DNA of 43,634 nt from Bradyrhizobium aeschynomenes (GTDB taxonomy: Bacteria > Pseudomonadota > Alphaproteobacteria > Rhizobiales > Xanthobacteraceae): positions 107,107-150,740 of the forward strand of contig NZ_JABFDM010000015.1 of NCBI RefSeq assembly GCF_013178945.1. The letters run 5' to 3'. The position numbers and the translations under genes are program-made. Each line of letters starts with the position of its first letter. Position 1 is the first letter of the stretch. Below the pieces are notes generated by a model. It saw only the letters and a program-made list of their open reading frames with translations. It did not search any database and was not told where the DNA came from. Positions 34,439 through 42,543 of this stretch are shown piece by piece.

Positions 34439-35230
34439 TCAACCGCGGTAGGCCGGCTCCTCGAGGTCGAGCGTCCGCTTGATCGCTTCGAGATGCAGCC
34501 GGGCCGATTCCGCATCCCCCTCGCGCATCTGGCGATAGGCGGCCTCGGCGATGGCGCTGTCGACCGGCACCACCTTGCGCCCGGTCGACAGCGCGAGGCA
34601 TTGCACCTGGCAGGCACGCTCGAGATAATACAGATCGTCCCAGGCCTCGGCGATGGTCGGCGCCAGCACCATGACGCCGTGATGCTTCATGAAGACGATG
34701 TCGGCCTCGCCGATCGCGCCGGCGATGCGGTCGCCCTCGCGGGTGTCGAGCGCGAGGCCGTTGTAGTTCTCGTCGACGGCGGTGCGGCCGTAGAATTTCA
34801 GCGCCGTCTGCCCGGCAAAGATCAGCGGTGCGCCCTCCGTCATCGAGAGCGCCGTGGCATACGGCATGTGCGTATGGAACGCGACCTTGGCGCGCGGCAG
34901 CGCTTTGTGGATGCGGGCGTGGATGTAGAACGCCGTCGCCTCGGGACGGCCGTCGCCGGCAATGACGTTGCCGTCGAAATCGCATACCAGGAGCTTCGAG
35001 GCGGTCAGCTCGCGGAAGGCGTAGCCGTAGGGATTGACGATGAAGAGGTCGTCATAGCCGGGCACCAGCGCCGAGAAGTGATTGCAGATGCCCTCTTCCA
35101 GCCCGTAGCGCGCGGCCATGCGGAAACAGGCCGCGAGATCGGCCCGCGCCTGCCAGACCGCTTCCGAGTTCAGATCCGGCTGGTTCGCCCCGGGGGTTGA
35201 CGTGCTGGCGGGTGTGAAGGCGTGGGCCAT
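34439..35230 (-). CDS. Class II aldolase/adducin family protein
   Basis: The family includes zinc-dependent fuculose- and ribulose-phosphate aldolases and sugar-phosphate epimerases. The 263-residue protein shows GLEEGICNHFSALVPGYDD (phosphate-binding loop), the acid Glu97, the zinc ligands His119 and His121 (AFHTHMPYATALSM) and the third histidine in MKHHGVMVLAPTIAEAW (about 183-184). The length fits the class. The substrate is unknown. It starts at 35230 and is followed by ftsB 64 bp downstream on the same strand, though the two are not obviously linked in function. Confidence 0.88.
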   Translation of the reverse strand: MAHAFTPASTSTPGANQPDLNSEAVWQARADLAACFRMAARYGLEEGICNHFSALVPGYDDLFIVNPYGYAFRELTASKLLVCDFDGNVIAGDGRPEATAFYIHARIHKALPRAKVAFHTHMPYATALSMTEGAPLIFAGQTALKFYGRTAVDENYNGLALDTREGDRIAGAIGEADIVFMKHHGVMVLAPTIAEAWDDLYYLERACQVQCLALSTGRKVVPVDSAIAEAAYRQMREGDAESARLHLEAIKRTLDLEEPAYRG

Positions 35231-35329
35231 CGAATATCCTTGGCAACGCGCATTCCTGCGCAGGTGACCGGCCCTTGCCTTGAAACGGATCGGGCAAGGC
35301 GCGTCAACGCCCTGCCCCGCTCATACCCG

Positions 35330-35376
35330 TCATGCAGCCGGCGACAGCGGGATGCACCGTCGCCGGGCTGTCATGA
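35330..35376. repeat. Inverted repeat downstream of the FMN reductase gene
   Basis: TCATG / CATGA outer arms and CAGCCGGCGAC (35335-35345) / GTCGCCGGGCTG (35359-35370) inner arms pair with one bulged base around a 13-base loop. No T-run follows on either strand, so it may be an mRNA 3' hairpin or a degenerate repeat element rather than a classic terminator. Confidence 0.5.
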
Positions 35377-35378
35377 GG

Positions 35379-35936
35379 TCAGCCGTTCTGCTTGGCCACG
35401 AAGGCGGCGAAGGCGTCGAGATATTGCTGCAGCACCGTCTTCAGCGCGTCCTTGATCAGCTCGCCATTGCCATCGAACGCATCGCCGACGCCGTTCAGGT
35501 AGATCTCAGGCTGGCCCATCACGGGGCCCGAAATACCCGGCATGATGTTCTGCAGATGCTTCGCCGCGGCGACGCCGCCGAGCGGACCTGGCGAGTTGGA
35601 GACCAGGCCGACCGGCTTGCCCAGGAACGAGCTCTGGCCGTAGGGCCGCGAAGCGATGTCGATCGCGTTCTTCAGGACGCCCGGGATCGAGCGGTTGTAT
35701 TCGGGCGTCAGGATCAGCACGCCCTGCGAGGCCTTGAGCTTCTCGCGAAAGGCGAGCCACTCGGCCGGCGGATTGGCTTCGAGATCCTGATTGAAGAACG
35801 ACAGTCCTTCGAGCGTGACCACGTCGATCTTCAGGCTGGCGGGCGCCAGCTTGGCCAGCGCTTTCGCGATCTTGAGCGTGAAGCTCTCCTTGCGGAGGCT
35901 GCCGACGAGCGCGACGATGGAATAGGGGGCGGGCAT
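35379..35936 (-). CDS. NADPH-dependent FMN reductase (flavodoxin-like quinone/azo reductase type)
   Basis: The 185-residue protein has the flavodoxin fold of the ChrR/YieF/ArsH group: ALVGSLRKESFTLKIAKAL (FMN phosphate loop), TPEYNRSIPGVLKNAIDIAS (isoalloxazine contact, typical of NADPH-dependent FMN reductases) and GKPVGLVSNSPGPLGG. Such enzymes reduce quinones, chromate or azo compounds with NADPH. The start MPAPYSIVALVGSLRKES at 35936 has AGGA 8 bp upstream and is preferred over an in-frame codon 12 residues earlier. Two palindromes upstream look like operators. Confidence 0.9.
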   Translation of the reverse strand: MPAPYSIVALVGSLRKESFTLKIAKALAKLAPASLKIDVVTLEGLSFFNQDLEANPPAEWLAFREKLKASQGVLILTPEYNRSIPGVLKNAIDIASRPYGQSSFLGKPVGLVSNSPGPLGGVAAAKHLQNIMPGISGPVMGQPEIYLNGVGDAFDGNGELIKDALKTVLQQYLDAFAAFVAKQNG

Positions 35937-35992
35937 TGGGATATCCTTTGAGGAGGAACGAATCGGCCGCACTTAAGGCCCGACGGCAAGAA

Positions 35993-36006
35993 CATGCAAG
36001 TGCATG
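35993..36006. promoter_or_regulatory. Operator-like palindrome in the FMN reductase promoter region
   Basis: CATGCA and TGCATG are perfect inverted arms around a two-base centre. On the minus strand the site overlaps a possible -35 box (TTGCAT) that lies 17 bp from a TTAAGT -10-like box, 57 bp upstream of the start codon, so a bound protein would block the promoter. Confidence 0.4.
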
Positions 36007-36030
36007 AATATGGCATGCTGCGAAACACTG

Positions 36031-36049
36031 CGTTTCATCGCATGAAACG
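36031..36049. promoter_or_regulatory. Second operator-like palindrome upstream of the FMN reductase
   Basis: CGTTTCAT and ATGAAACG are perfect 8-base arms around a 3-base centre. The site is 95 bp upstream of the FMN reductase start and 36 bp beyond the 3' end of the serine hydrolase gene. No regulator gene is adjacent. Confidence 0.4.
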
Positions 36050-36084
36050 TTCGGATGTTCCCCCTCCCCTGGACTTCTCGCAAT

Positions 36085-37254
36085 TCAGCCCGCCGCCTGG
36101 ATGCAACGCGTGAATTCGGTCACCGCCTGATGGGTGAGCCAGATCGATTGCCCCTCGACCGGCTGCGGCCAGCTCGACAGCTTGGCGATGACGATCCCGT
36201 TGGCGGCATCGACGAACAGGTTCTGACCGTGAATGCCCATCGCGAACAGCAGTTGCGGCTGATCGTTGGTGACGTACCAGCCGCTGCGATAGTGCATGTT
36301 GCGGCTGATCGCGGCGAAGCTGTCGCGCCACTGGCCGTCGCGCCAGGCCTCGGTATCGCCGTTGTACCTGATGTCGTCGAGCCAGGCTTCGGGGATGATC
36401 GCGTGCGAGCCGCGGCGGCCGCCCGACAGCACGAGCTGGCCCAGCCGGGCGAAGTCGCGCAAGGTGGCGCAGAAGCCGCCGGTGCAGCGCGGCGCGCCCT
36501 CGCGGTCGAGCGTGATGAAGGCCTCGCCGCTCGCCCCCATCGGCTGCCATAGCAGCGTGCCGACGAGGCTCGCGAAACTGCGGCCGGTGGCGCGCTCGAT
36601 CGCCCATCCGAGCAGATCCGTGTTGGACGAGACGTAGCTGAAGGGACCGCCATGCGGCTTGGCCTGCGCACGCATCGTCGCAAGGAAATCGTGCAGGTTC
36701 GGCGGCGTGCCGGGCGTGACCGGCTCCCAGCCGGCGGCGTCGGCATAGGCCTGGAGGCCGGCGGCATCGAAGACGATGCCGGCACGCATGTCGGTGAGCT
36801 CACGGATGGTGGCGCCGCGATAGGCCGTGCCTTCGACCTCCGGCACGTAGCGCGTGACCTCGGCCTCGATGTCAATCTCGCCGCGATCGGCGAGGATGCC
36901 GAGCATCAGGCCGGTGATCGACTTGGTCGCGGACATCAGGATGTGCGGCGCGTCGCGATCGGTGCCGCCGTCATAATGCTCGAACACGATGCGGCCGTCG
37001 TGCAGGATCAGGAGCCCGTCGGTCGCCGTGGCCTTGAGGAAGCCATCGAGGTCGAGCGTGCCGCCCTTCGGCAGCCGCAGGCTGAAATCGTCGAATGAAA
37101 CGGGGCTCGCCGGTAGCGGCCAGGCGCTGCCCGGCGCGCTCGCGATGTCGGCCACCGGCAGGATCGAGCGGACGTTGTGGAAAGCCCAGCGGCTGAACGG
37201 CGCGGTGCGCCAGTTGGAGAGATCGGCGCTGGAGGGAGATGGATCGGTCGACAT
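36085..37254 (-). CDS. Serine hydrolase of the beta-lactamase/NylB-like family
   Basis: The 389-residue protein has the penicillin-binding-protein/class C beta-lactamase fold. The catalytic SxxK is in LMSATKSITGLMLG (Ser108, Lys111), the Tyr motif is in PFSYVSSNTDLLGWAIE, and DRDAPHILMSATKS with ELTDMRAGIVFD resembles 6-aminohexanoate-dimer hydrolase (NylB) and EstB esterases. It has no signal peptide, so it is probably cytoplasmic and an esterase or amide hydrolase rather than a true beta-lactamase. The start at 37254 gives a normal N-terminus. The terminator of the upstream metallo-hydrolase gene lies between the two genes. Confidence 0.85.
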   Translation of the reverse strand: MSTDPSPSSADLSNWRTAPFSRWAFHNVRSILPVADIASAPGSAWPLPASPVSFDDFSLRLPKGGTLDLDGFLKATATDGLLILHDGRIVFEHYDGGTDRDAPHILMSATKSITGLMLGILADRGEIDIEAEVTRYVPEVEGTAYRGATIRELTDMRAGIVFDAAGLQAYADAAGWEPVTPGTPPNLHDFLATMRAQAKPHGGPFSYVSSNTDLLGWAIERATGRSFASLVGTLLWQPMGASGEAFITLDREGAPRCTGGFCATLRDFARLGQLVLSGGRRGSHAIIPEAWLDDIRYNGDTEAWRDGQWRDSFAAISRNMHYRSGWYVTNDQPQLLFAMGIHGQNLFVDAANGIVIAKLSSWPQPVEGQSIWLTHQAVTEFTRCIQAAG

Positions 37255-37332
37255 GCACGGTCCTGCGAACTACGAAACGTCCGACATAGGCGTTCACGGC
37301 CGCAGCGGAAAGCCCGGCATTTCGCGTATGCA

Positions 37333-37364
37333 AAAACGAACAGGCCGCCCGGAGGCGGCCTGTT
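37333..37364 (-). terminator. Intrinsic terminator of the metallo-hydrolase gene
   Basis: A perfect 11-base stem, AACAGGCCGCC (37339-37349) and GGCGGCCTGTT (37354-37364), encloses a four-base loop. Read on the minus strand it is followed by CGTTTTTG. It lies about 100 bp beyond the 3' end of the MBL-fold gene. Confidence 0.7.
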
Positions 37365-37377
37365 ACAGTCTCTCCTC

Positions 37378-37459
37378 CGTCATTGCGAGGAGCGAAGCGA
37401 CGAAGCAATCCAGAGTCCCGACCGAGCCCCTGGATTGCTTCGCTTCGCTCGCAATGACG
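37378..37459. repeat. Long palindromic repeat element
   Basis: CGTCATTGCGAG on the left and CTCGCAATGACG on the right are inverted ends. Inside, GAAGCAATCCAG (37402-37413) pairs with CTGGATTGCTTC (37430-37441), and the arms between them are AGCGAAGCG-like. The unit is unlike the repeat at 25864 in sequence but shares the CGTCAT ends. It lies between the terminator and the MBL-fold gene. Confidence 0.8.
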
Positions 37460-37467
37460 AAGAAAAC

Positions 37468-38466
37468 TTACAGCACCGGATTCCACGGCGCCGGAATCAG
37501 CCGGTACCGCGGTCCATCCTTCTCGACATAGCCCACCGACGGGAACGAGAAGTGGAAGCCGATCACCCTCGCCTTCTCGGCGGCGGCCATGTCGTAGAAC
37601 TTGTGCCGCGTCTCCTGGGCCTGCGCCGCATCGGTGTCGAACATCACGTGCCAGTCGGGATTGCGCAGGAACAGCTCCGGCACGTTGGTGACGTCGGACT
37701 GGATGAACACCTTGGCGTTGCCCGAGGCGACCGCGAACGAGGTGTGGCCCGGCGTATGGCCGGGCGTCGCCAGCGCGGTGATCCCTGGCGCGACCTCCTT
37801 GTCCCACTCGTACTGTGTGACCTTGCTCTCGAGCCCGCCGAACACCTTCTTGAAGTTGGCAAAGTTGCCCTTCATCAAATCGGTCTGCGCCTTGGCGGCA
37901 TTCTCGTCACTATTCCAGAACGCCCATTCCTTGGCCGGCACCTTGATCTCGGCGTTCGGAAACGCCAGCGAGCCGTCGGCGAGCTTGAGGCCGTTGATGT
38001 GGTCGCCATGCATGTGCGAGAGCACGACGACGTCGATGCTCTTGGGATCGATGCCGGCAGCGGCGAGGTTCTGCAAGGTGCGGCCGACCGCGCCCTTGCT
38101 GGCCTCGAAGGCGCCGGCGCCGTTGCCGGTGTCGATCAGCACCAGCTTGGAGCCGGTGTTGATGAGCTGCGGATTGAAGGGAATCGTGATCATGCCCTTG
38201 GGCATGTAGGCGCTCTCGGCCGCGGCGAGCGCCTCGTCCTTCGGCGTGTTGACCACGAACTTGTCGGGCATCGGGAAGGTGCGCGCACCGTCATTGACGG
38301 AGGTGCATTCGTAGTCGCCGACCTTGTAGCGGTAGAAGCCGGGCGCCTGGGCGCCGGCGGGGGCGACCGCTGCGCGCGCCTGCCCGCCGGTCAGCGATGG
38401 CAACGCGCTCGCGGCTCCGGCAAGGGCCGCACCGGCCAGAAATCGACGGCGATCCAATTGGCTCAT
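37468..38466 (-). CDS. Tat-exported metallo-beta-lactamase-fold hydrolase (methyl parathion hydrolase-like)
   Basis: The 332-residue protein starts with DRRRFLAGAALAGAASALP, a clear twin-arginine signal, so it should be folded before export to the periplasm. The MBL zinc site is visible: HMHGDH (His151, His153, Asp155, His156), TPGHTPGHTSF and a late His in GFHFSFPSVG. The region PGFYRYKVGDYECTSVNDG and LINTGSKLVLIDTG follow the layout of methyl parathion hydrolase and related lactonases. The real substrate is unknown, with lactones or phosphotriesters possible. It is flanked by a strong terminator downstream. Confidence 0.9.
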   Translation of the reverse strand: MSQLDRRRFLAGAALAGAASALPSLTGGQARAAVAPAGAQAPGFYRYKVGDYECTSVNDGARTFPMPDKFVVNTPKDEALAAAESAYMPKGMITIPFNPQLINTGSKLVLIDTGNGAGAFEASKGAVGRTLQNLAAAGIDPKSIDVVVLSHMHGDHINGLKLADGSLAFPNAEIKVPAKEWAFWNSDENAAKAQTDLMKGNFANFKKVFGGLESKVTQYEWDKEVAPGITALATPGHTPGHTSFAVASGNAKVFIQSDVTNVPELFLRNPDWHVMFDTDAAQAQETRHKFYDMAAAEKARVIGFHFSFPSVGYVEKDGPRYRLIPAPWNPVL

Positions 38467-38587
38467 GACAAGTCTCTCCTCAGTGCTTGATGCGCGGCAG
38501 ACACCGCCCCCTGAAAAACCGGGCGGATTGTCTCCGGCCGCGGGGCAAACGCAAGCCCGTCAGCAACGTCCGGGGAGCGGCGTTAGG

Positions 38588-39727
38588 TCACTTATCTTTG
38601 TTGGGGGCGATAAGGAATTTTTCGCCGGTGGCCCGTTTGGCGTACGCCGCGAGGTTGGTCGGATCGAGCGCCTCCGTCAGCGAAACGACCTTGGTGTAGT
38701 GGCTGGCGAACGTCGTCTTGAGCTCGTCGACGACGCGCTGCCGCAGCCGGTCGCCATCCGCACGCCCGATCTTCATCAGGAACGGAAACAGCAGCCAGCC
38801 GCCGACACTCCAGGTCATGCCGAAGCCGCGCGTGATCTCGGTCGGCCGGGTGTCCAGGCTGCCGTAGATGTAGACCTGCTTGTGCACGTTCGATCCGTAA
38901 CGGCTGTAAGCGTGCTTGCCGGACTTGTTGATCGCCGCTTCCATCGCGTTGAGGATCTGGCCGGCGAGCTTGCCGCCGCCGATCGCGTCGAAGGCGATGG
39001 TCGCGCCGGTCTCGACCAGCGCCGCAATCAGCTCGTCCATGAAATTCGGCGACGTCGAATCGACGACATGCTTCGCGCCGATGCCGCGCAGCAGTTCGGC
39101 CTGCGCCTGGCTGCGGACGATGTTGACCAGGGGGATGCCGTCCTTGAGGCAGATCTTGTTGAGCATCTGCCCGAGATTGGAGGCGGCCGCGGTATGCACC
39201 AGCGCGGTATGGCCCTCGCGCTTCATCGTCTCGGTCATGCCGAGCGAGGTCAGCGGATTGACGAAGCAGGATGCGCCCTCTTCCGGCGTCGTGCCGTCCG
39301 GCAGCGGCAGGCACTCGGAGACCTTCAGGCAGCGATACTGGCTGTACATGGCGCCGCCGATCGCGGCGACGGTGCGGCCCATCAGCGCCTTGGCGGCGTC
39401 CGACGACCCGGTCCTGACCACGATTCCGGCGCCCTCGTTGCCGATCGGCATCGACTCGTCGACGCGGGCGGCCATTGCCCGCATCCCGGCCTCCGGTACT
39501 TTCGCCGTGATGACGGGCCGGTCCTTGGTGCCGGACGCCTTGACGGTCGCGAGGTCGGCCGCGCCGACGAGCAGGCCGAGATCCGACGGATTGATCGGCG
39601 CCGCCTCGATGCGCACCACGACCTCGTCCGGCCCCGGTTCAGGGGTCGGCACGTCGACCAGCGACAGTTCGAGCTCACCGCTGCGCTTGATCAGTGTCCG
39701 CAGTTGCAGGCCGGTCTCGCCACTCAT
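38588..39727 (-). CDS. Zinc-less MDR superfamily oxidoreductase (quinone reductase/alcohol dehydrogenase-like)
   Basis: The 379-residue protein has the medium-chain dehydrogenase layout: an N-terminal GroES-like part (LSLVDVPTPEPGPDEVVVRI, AAPINPSDLGLL, GNEGAGIVV) and a Rossmann part (ALVHTAAASNLGQMLNKIC, AIGGGKLAGQIL). The catalytic-zinc Cys and the structural Cys cluster are missing, as in quinone oxidoreductases and enoyl reductases. The start MSGETGLQLRTLIKR at 39727 has GGGGAGG 6 bp upstream; the frame remains open for 133 codons before it, but that part is the wrong frame of eno. It begins 32 bp after the eno stop. Confidence 0.88.
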   Translation of the reverse strand: MSGETGLQLRTLIKRSGELELSLVDVPTPEPGPDEVVVRIEAAPINPSDLGLLVGAADLATVKASGTKDRPVITAKVPEAGMRAMAARVDESMPIGNEGAGIVVRTGSSDAAKALMGRTVAAIGGAMYSQYRCLKVSECLPLPDGTTPEEGASCFVNPLTSLGMTETMKREGHTALVHTAAASNLGQMLNKICLKDGIPLVNIVRSQAQAELLRGIGAKHVVDSTSPNFMDELIAALVETGATIAFDAIGGGKLAGQILNAMEAAINKSGKHAYSRYGSNVHKQVYIYGSLDTRPTEITRGFGMTWSVGGWLLFPFLMKIGRADGDRLRQRVVDELKTTFASHYTKVVSLTEALDPTNLAAYAKRATGEKFLIAPNKDK

Positions 39728-39759
39728 CTGTGCCTCCCCTGTTGTGTTGTCGTCAGCGA

Positions 39760-41043
39760 TCAGGCCAGCGCCTTCAGCGCCGCCCTGCCCGCATATTTGG
39801 CCTGCGAATCCAGCTCCTGCTCGATGCGCAGCAGCTGGTTGTACTTGGCGGTGCGGTCGGAGCGGGCCAGCGAGCCGGTCTTGATCTGTCCGCAATTGGT
39901 GGCGACCGCGAGGTCGGCGATGGTCGAATCCTCGGTCTCGCCCGAGCGATGCGACATCACGGCGGTGTAGCCGGCCTTGTAGGCCATCTCGACCGCGGCC
40001 AAGGTCTCGGTCAGCGTGCCGATCTGGTTGACCTTGATCAGGATCGAGTTGGCGCGGCCGTTGCGGATGCCGTCGGCGAGGCGGTTGACGTTGGTGACGA
40101 ACAGGTCGTCGCCGACCAGCTGGCACTTGTGGCCGATCAGGTCGGTCAGCTCCTTCCAGCCGTCCATGTCGTCCTCGGACATGCCGTCCTCGATCGAGCA
40201 GATCGGATAGCGCGCGACGAGATCGGCGAGATATTTCGCCTGCTCCGAGCGCGAGCGGCTCTTGTTCTCGCCCTCATAGACGTACTTGCCGTCCTTGAAG
40301 AACTCGGTCGCGGCGCAGTCCAGCGCCAGCATGACGTCCTCGCCCGCGGTGTAGCCGGCCTTGCCGATCGCGCTCATGACGAAGTCGAGGGCGGCGTCCG
40401 CCGACGGCAGGTTCGGCGCGAAGCCGCCCTCGTCGCCGACATTGGTGTTGTGGCCGGCCTTCTTCAGCTCGCCCTTCAGCGTATGGAAGATCTCCGAGCC
40501 GCAGCGCAGCGCCTCGGCAAAGGTCGGCGCGCCCACCGGCATGATCATGAATTCCTGGAAGTCGATCGGGTTGTCGGCGTGAACGCCGCCATTGACGATG
40601 TTCATCATCGGCACCGGCAAGGTGCGGGCGGAGGTGCCGCCGACATAGCGATACAGCGGCATGTCGTAGGAGATCGCCGCGGCCCTGGCGCAGGCGAGCG
40701 AGACGCCGAGAATGGCGTTGGCGCCGATCCGGCTCTTGTTCTCGGTGCCGTCGAGCTCGATCAGGATCTGGTCGATCTGGACCTGGTCCTGCACCGACAT
40801 GTCGCTGAGCGCCTCGTAGATCTCGTCGTTGATGGCCTCGACGGCCTTCAGCACGCCCTTGCCGAGATAGCGGTGCTTGTCGCCGTCGCGCAGCTCGACC
40901 GCCTCATGGGCGCCGGTCGAGGCGCCGGAGGGAACCGCGGCGCGGCCGACCGAGCCGTCCTCCAGCACGACGTCGACCTCGACCGTGGGATTGCCGCGGC
41001 TGTCCAGGATTTCGCGGCCGATGATGTCGACGATGGCGGTCAT
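39760..41043 (-). CDS. eno: Enolase
   Basis: Enolase interconverts 2-phosphoglycerate and phosphoenolpyruvate in glycolysis. The 427-residue protein shows TAIVDIIGREILDSRGNPTV, the loop VPSGASTGAHEAVELRDGD, NVGDEGGFAPNL, ALDCAATEFF, the Mg2+ ligands with CSIEDGMSEDD, and SHRSGETEDSTIADLAV near the C-terminus. All catalytic groups look intact. The start at 41043 has AGGA upstream and the family beginning; an in-frame extension of 53 codons upstream is not real. It is divergent from queF. Confidence 0.97.
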   Translation of the reverse strand: MTAIVDIIGREILDSRGNPTVEVDVVLEDGSVGRAAVPSGASTGAHEAVELRDGDKHRYLGKGVLKAVEAINDEIYEALSDMSVQDQVQIDQILIELDGTENKSRIGANAILGVSLACARAAAISYDMPLYRYVGGTSARTLPVPMMNIVNGGVHADNPIDFQEFMIMPVGAPTFAEALRCGSEIFHTLKGELKKAGHNTNVGDEGGFAPNLPSADAALDFVMSAIGKAGYTAGEDVMLALDCAATEFFKDGKYVYEGENKSRSRSEQAKYLADLVARYPICSIEDGMSEDDMDGWKELTDLIGHKCQLVGDDLFVTNVNRLADGIRNGRANSILIKVNQIGTLTETLAAVEMAYKAGYTAVMSHRSGETEDSTIADLAVATNCGQIKTGSLARSDRTAKYNQLLRIEQELDSQAKYAGRAALKALA

Positions 41044-41202
41044 GGGGGGTCCTCGTGAGGCGTTTCCGGGTGGGCTTTGCTGCGCCGCTTCTACCGCAAG
41101 GTCACGGGGGCGAAAAGGCCACCTGACGCCGAAATCACGAAGCGGATGACGCGGGCGCTCCGATTGGCTAAACGGGCGCCTCTGCGGCAGGTGACCCGAC
41201 AC

Positions 41203-41679
41203 ATGGCGAAAAAATCCAACCCATCCCTGACATCGGCCGGCCTTCAGCTCGGCCGCGAGGTGGCGGCCCCGGACAGCCCGGAGGCGGCCAAGCTCGACCG
41301 CGTTCCCAATCCGCAGAAGGACACGGATTACCTGGCCCGCTTCACGGTGCCCGAGTTCACCTCGCTATGCCCGGTGACCGGCCAACCGGACTTCGCCCAT
41401 CTCGTCATCGATTACGCGCCCGGCCCCTGGCTGGTCGAGTCCAAGTCGCTCAAGCTCTACCTCGCGAGCTTCCGCAACCACGGCGCCTTCCACGAGGACT
41501 GCACGGTCGCGATCGGCAAGCGCCTCGCCGCCGAGCTCAAGCCGAAATGGCTGCGCATCGGCGGCTACTGGTACCCCCGCGGCGGCATCCCGATCGACGT
41601 GTTCTGGCAGACCGGCAGGCTGCCGAAGGGACTGTGGGTGCCGGACCAGGGCGTCGCGCCGTATCGCGGGCGGGGGTAA
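41203..41679 (+). CDS. queF: NADPH-dependent 7-cyano-7-deazaguanine reductase
   Basis: QueF reduces preQ0 to preQ1 on the way to the tRNA base queuosine. The 158-residue protein is the short unimodular type with the catalytic Cys56 (TSLCPVTGQPDF), Asp63, the NADPH motif ESKSLKLYLASFRNH (79-93) and HED (97-99). The start MAKKSNPSLTSAGLQLG at 41203 has GGCAGGTG upstream; a longer in-frame start begins in the eno leader. I found no preQ1 riboswitch in the 159 bp before it. After its stop the base composition changes to a lower-GC segment. Confidence 0.95.
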   Translation: MAKKSNPSLTSAGLQLGREVAAPDSPEAAKLDRVPNPQKDTDYLARFTVPEFTSLCPVTGQPDFAHLVIDYAPGPWLVESKSLKLYLASFRNHGAFHEDCTVAIGKRLAAELKPKWLRIGGYWYPRGGIPIDVFWQTGRLPKGLWVPDQGVAPYRGRG

Positions 41680-41853
41680 GATGCATGATCGGCCCGTCTC
41701 AATAGGCGACAAAGCCGCGAACTTTGCCTTATAGGCGAACGGGCACAAGATCTCGAACGTCTTCAATCCCGCCCGAACGAACTCATACCTGGATAAAACT
41801 TGGGGGCAAGGTCAGCACCTATTGAGATTATGGCGGCGTCCTTACGCACGAAT

Positions 41854-42543
41854 TCAGCTGTCATTTCCAGGTCGAGCCGGAACGGAGTTCGCGTCAACGC
41901 TGTTAAATATAGATGTAACAAGTCTTGACCCTGCACCGACCACCTTTGCCAAGACATGCAACTGCTCTGCGCAACTCCGTATCGTTGTGGAATTTGGATA
42001 GTTCAGCTGGTGGTCAATCTCCCCCCAGATTTCCTCAAATAGTGTGCGGACCTGTATTTCACACGAAAGAGGAGAGTCTGGTCTCGGCTTAACTACGAAA
42101 TGAACACTTGTATAAAAACTGTCTTTCCTCCTGCATCTACAGCCAAGTTCTAGGAAGTATCGTTCGTACTCTGGATCCCATGTATAGGCGATCGGCGTTT
42201 CGAACAGATGCCAGTCGCGATTTGTAACCCTTTCGTCTATTACATCTTTGATAGTTTTGAAGTCTTCTTGCTTAAGGTGGAGAACACGAATTCCGGCAAA
42301 ATCCGTAATTTGGTCAAAGCAATTCTCAGCGTCTACCAACTCGCCCTTATCAGCTTTCCGCTGAAGCTTATTACGGAGATGATTTTCACTCTTTATCCTC
42401 TTTCGTATTGAGTGAACAATCGGAAACGGATCTTTAGTTATCGTCGGATGTTTCTGAAAGAGGCCGCCTACGGCATCCATAAACAATTCAAACTCGTGCC
42501 TCATCGAGTTGAATCTGTCGATCACTTTCTGATCGCTGCTCAT
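41854..42543 (-). CDS. RelA/SpoT-type (p)ppGpp synthetase-fold nucleotidyltransferase, stand-alone
   Basis: The 229-residue protein is a single synthetase domain without hydrolase, TGS or ACT domains. Visible motifs are RKRIKSENHLRNKL (ATP side, 47-60), DFAGIRVLHL (Asp81 and Arg86), DSFYTSVHFVV (Tyr145, Ser147, His149) and CEIQVRTLFEEIWGEIDHQLNY (described by key residues Glu162, Gln164, Arg166, Trp173, Glu175, His178). All groups expected of a pyrophosphokinase are present, so it could make alarmones or, as in toxic small alarmone synthetases, modify nucleotides or tRNA. Its ATG overlaps the stop of the ParA-like gene (ATGA). The codon use is AT-richer than in neighbouring genes, pointing to transfer. 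Confidence 0.82.
   Translation of the reverse strand: MSSDQKVIDRFNSMRHEFELFMDAVGGLFQKHPTITKDPFPIVHSIRKRIKSENHLRNKLQRKADKGELVDAENCFDQITDFAGIRVLHLKQEDFKTIKDVIDERVTNRDWHLFETPIAYTWDPEYERYFLELGCRCRRKDSFYTSVHFVVKPRPDSPLSCEIQVRTLFEEIWGEIDHQLNYPNSTTIRSCAEQLHVLAKVVGAGSRLVTSIFNSVDANSVPARPGNDS

Noticed and set aside
36085..37254. Calling the serine hydrolase a class C beta-lactamase
   Set aside because: It lacks a signal peptide, and the sequence around SxxK resembles NylB/EstB-type hydrolases more closely.
41044..41202. Possible preQ1 riboswitch before queF
   Set aside because: No aptamer-like stem with the A-rich tail next to the ribosome site could be found.
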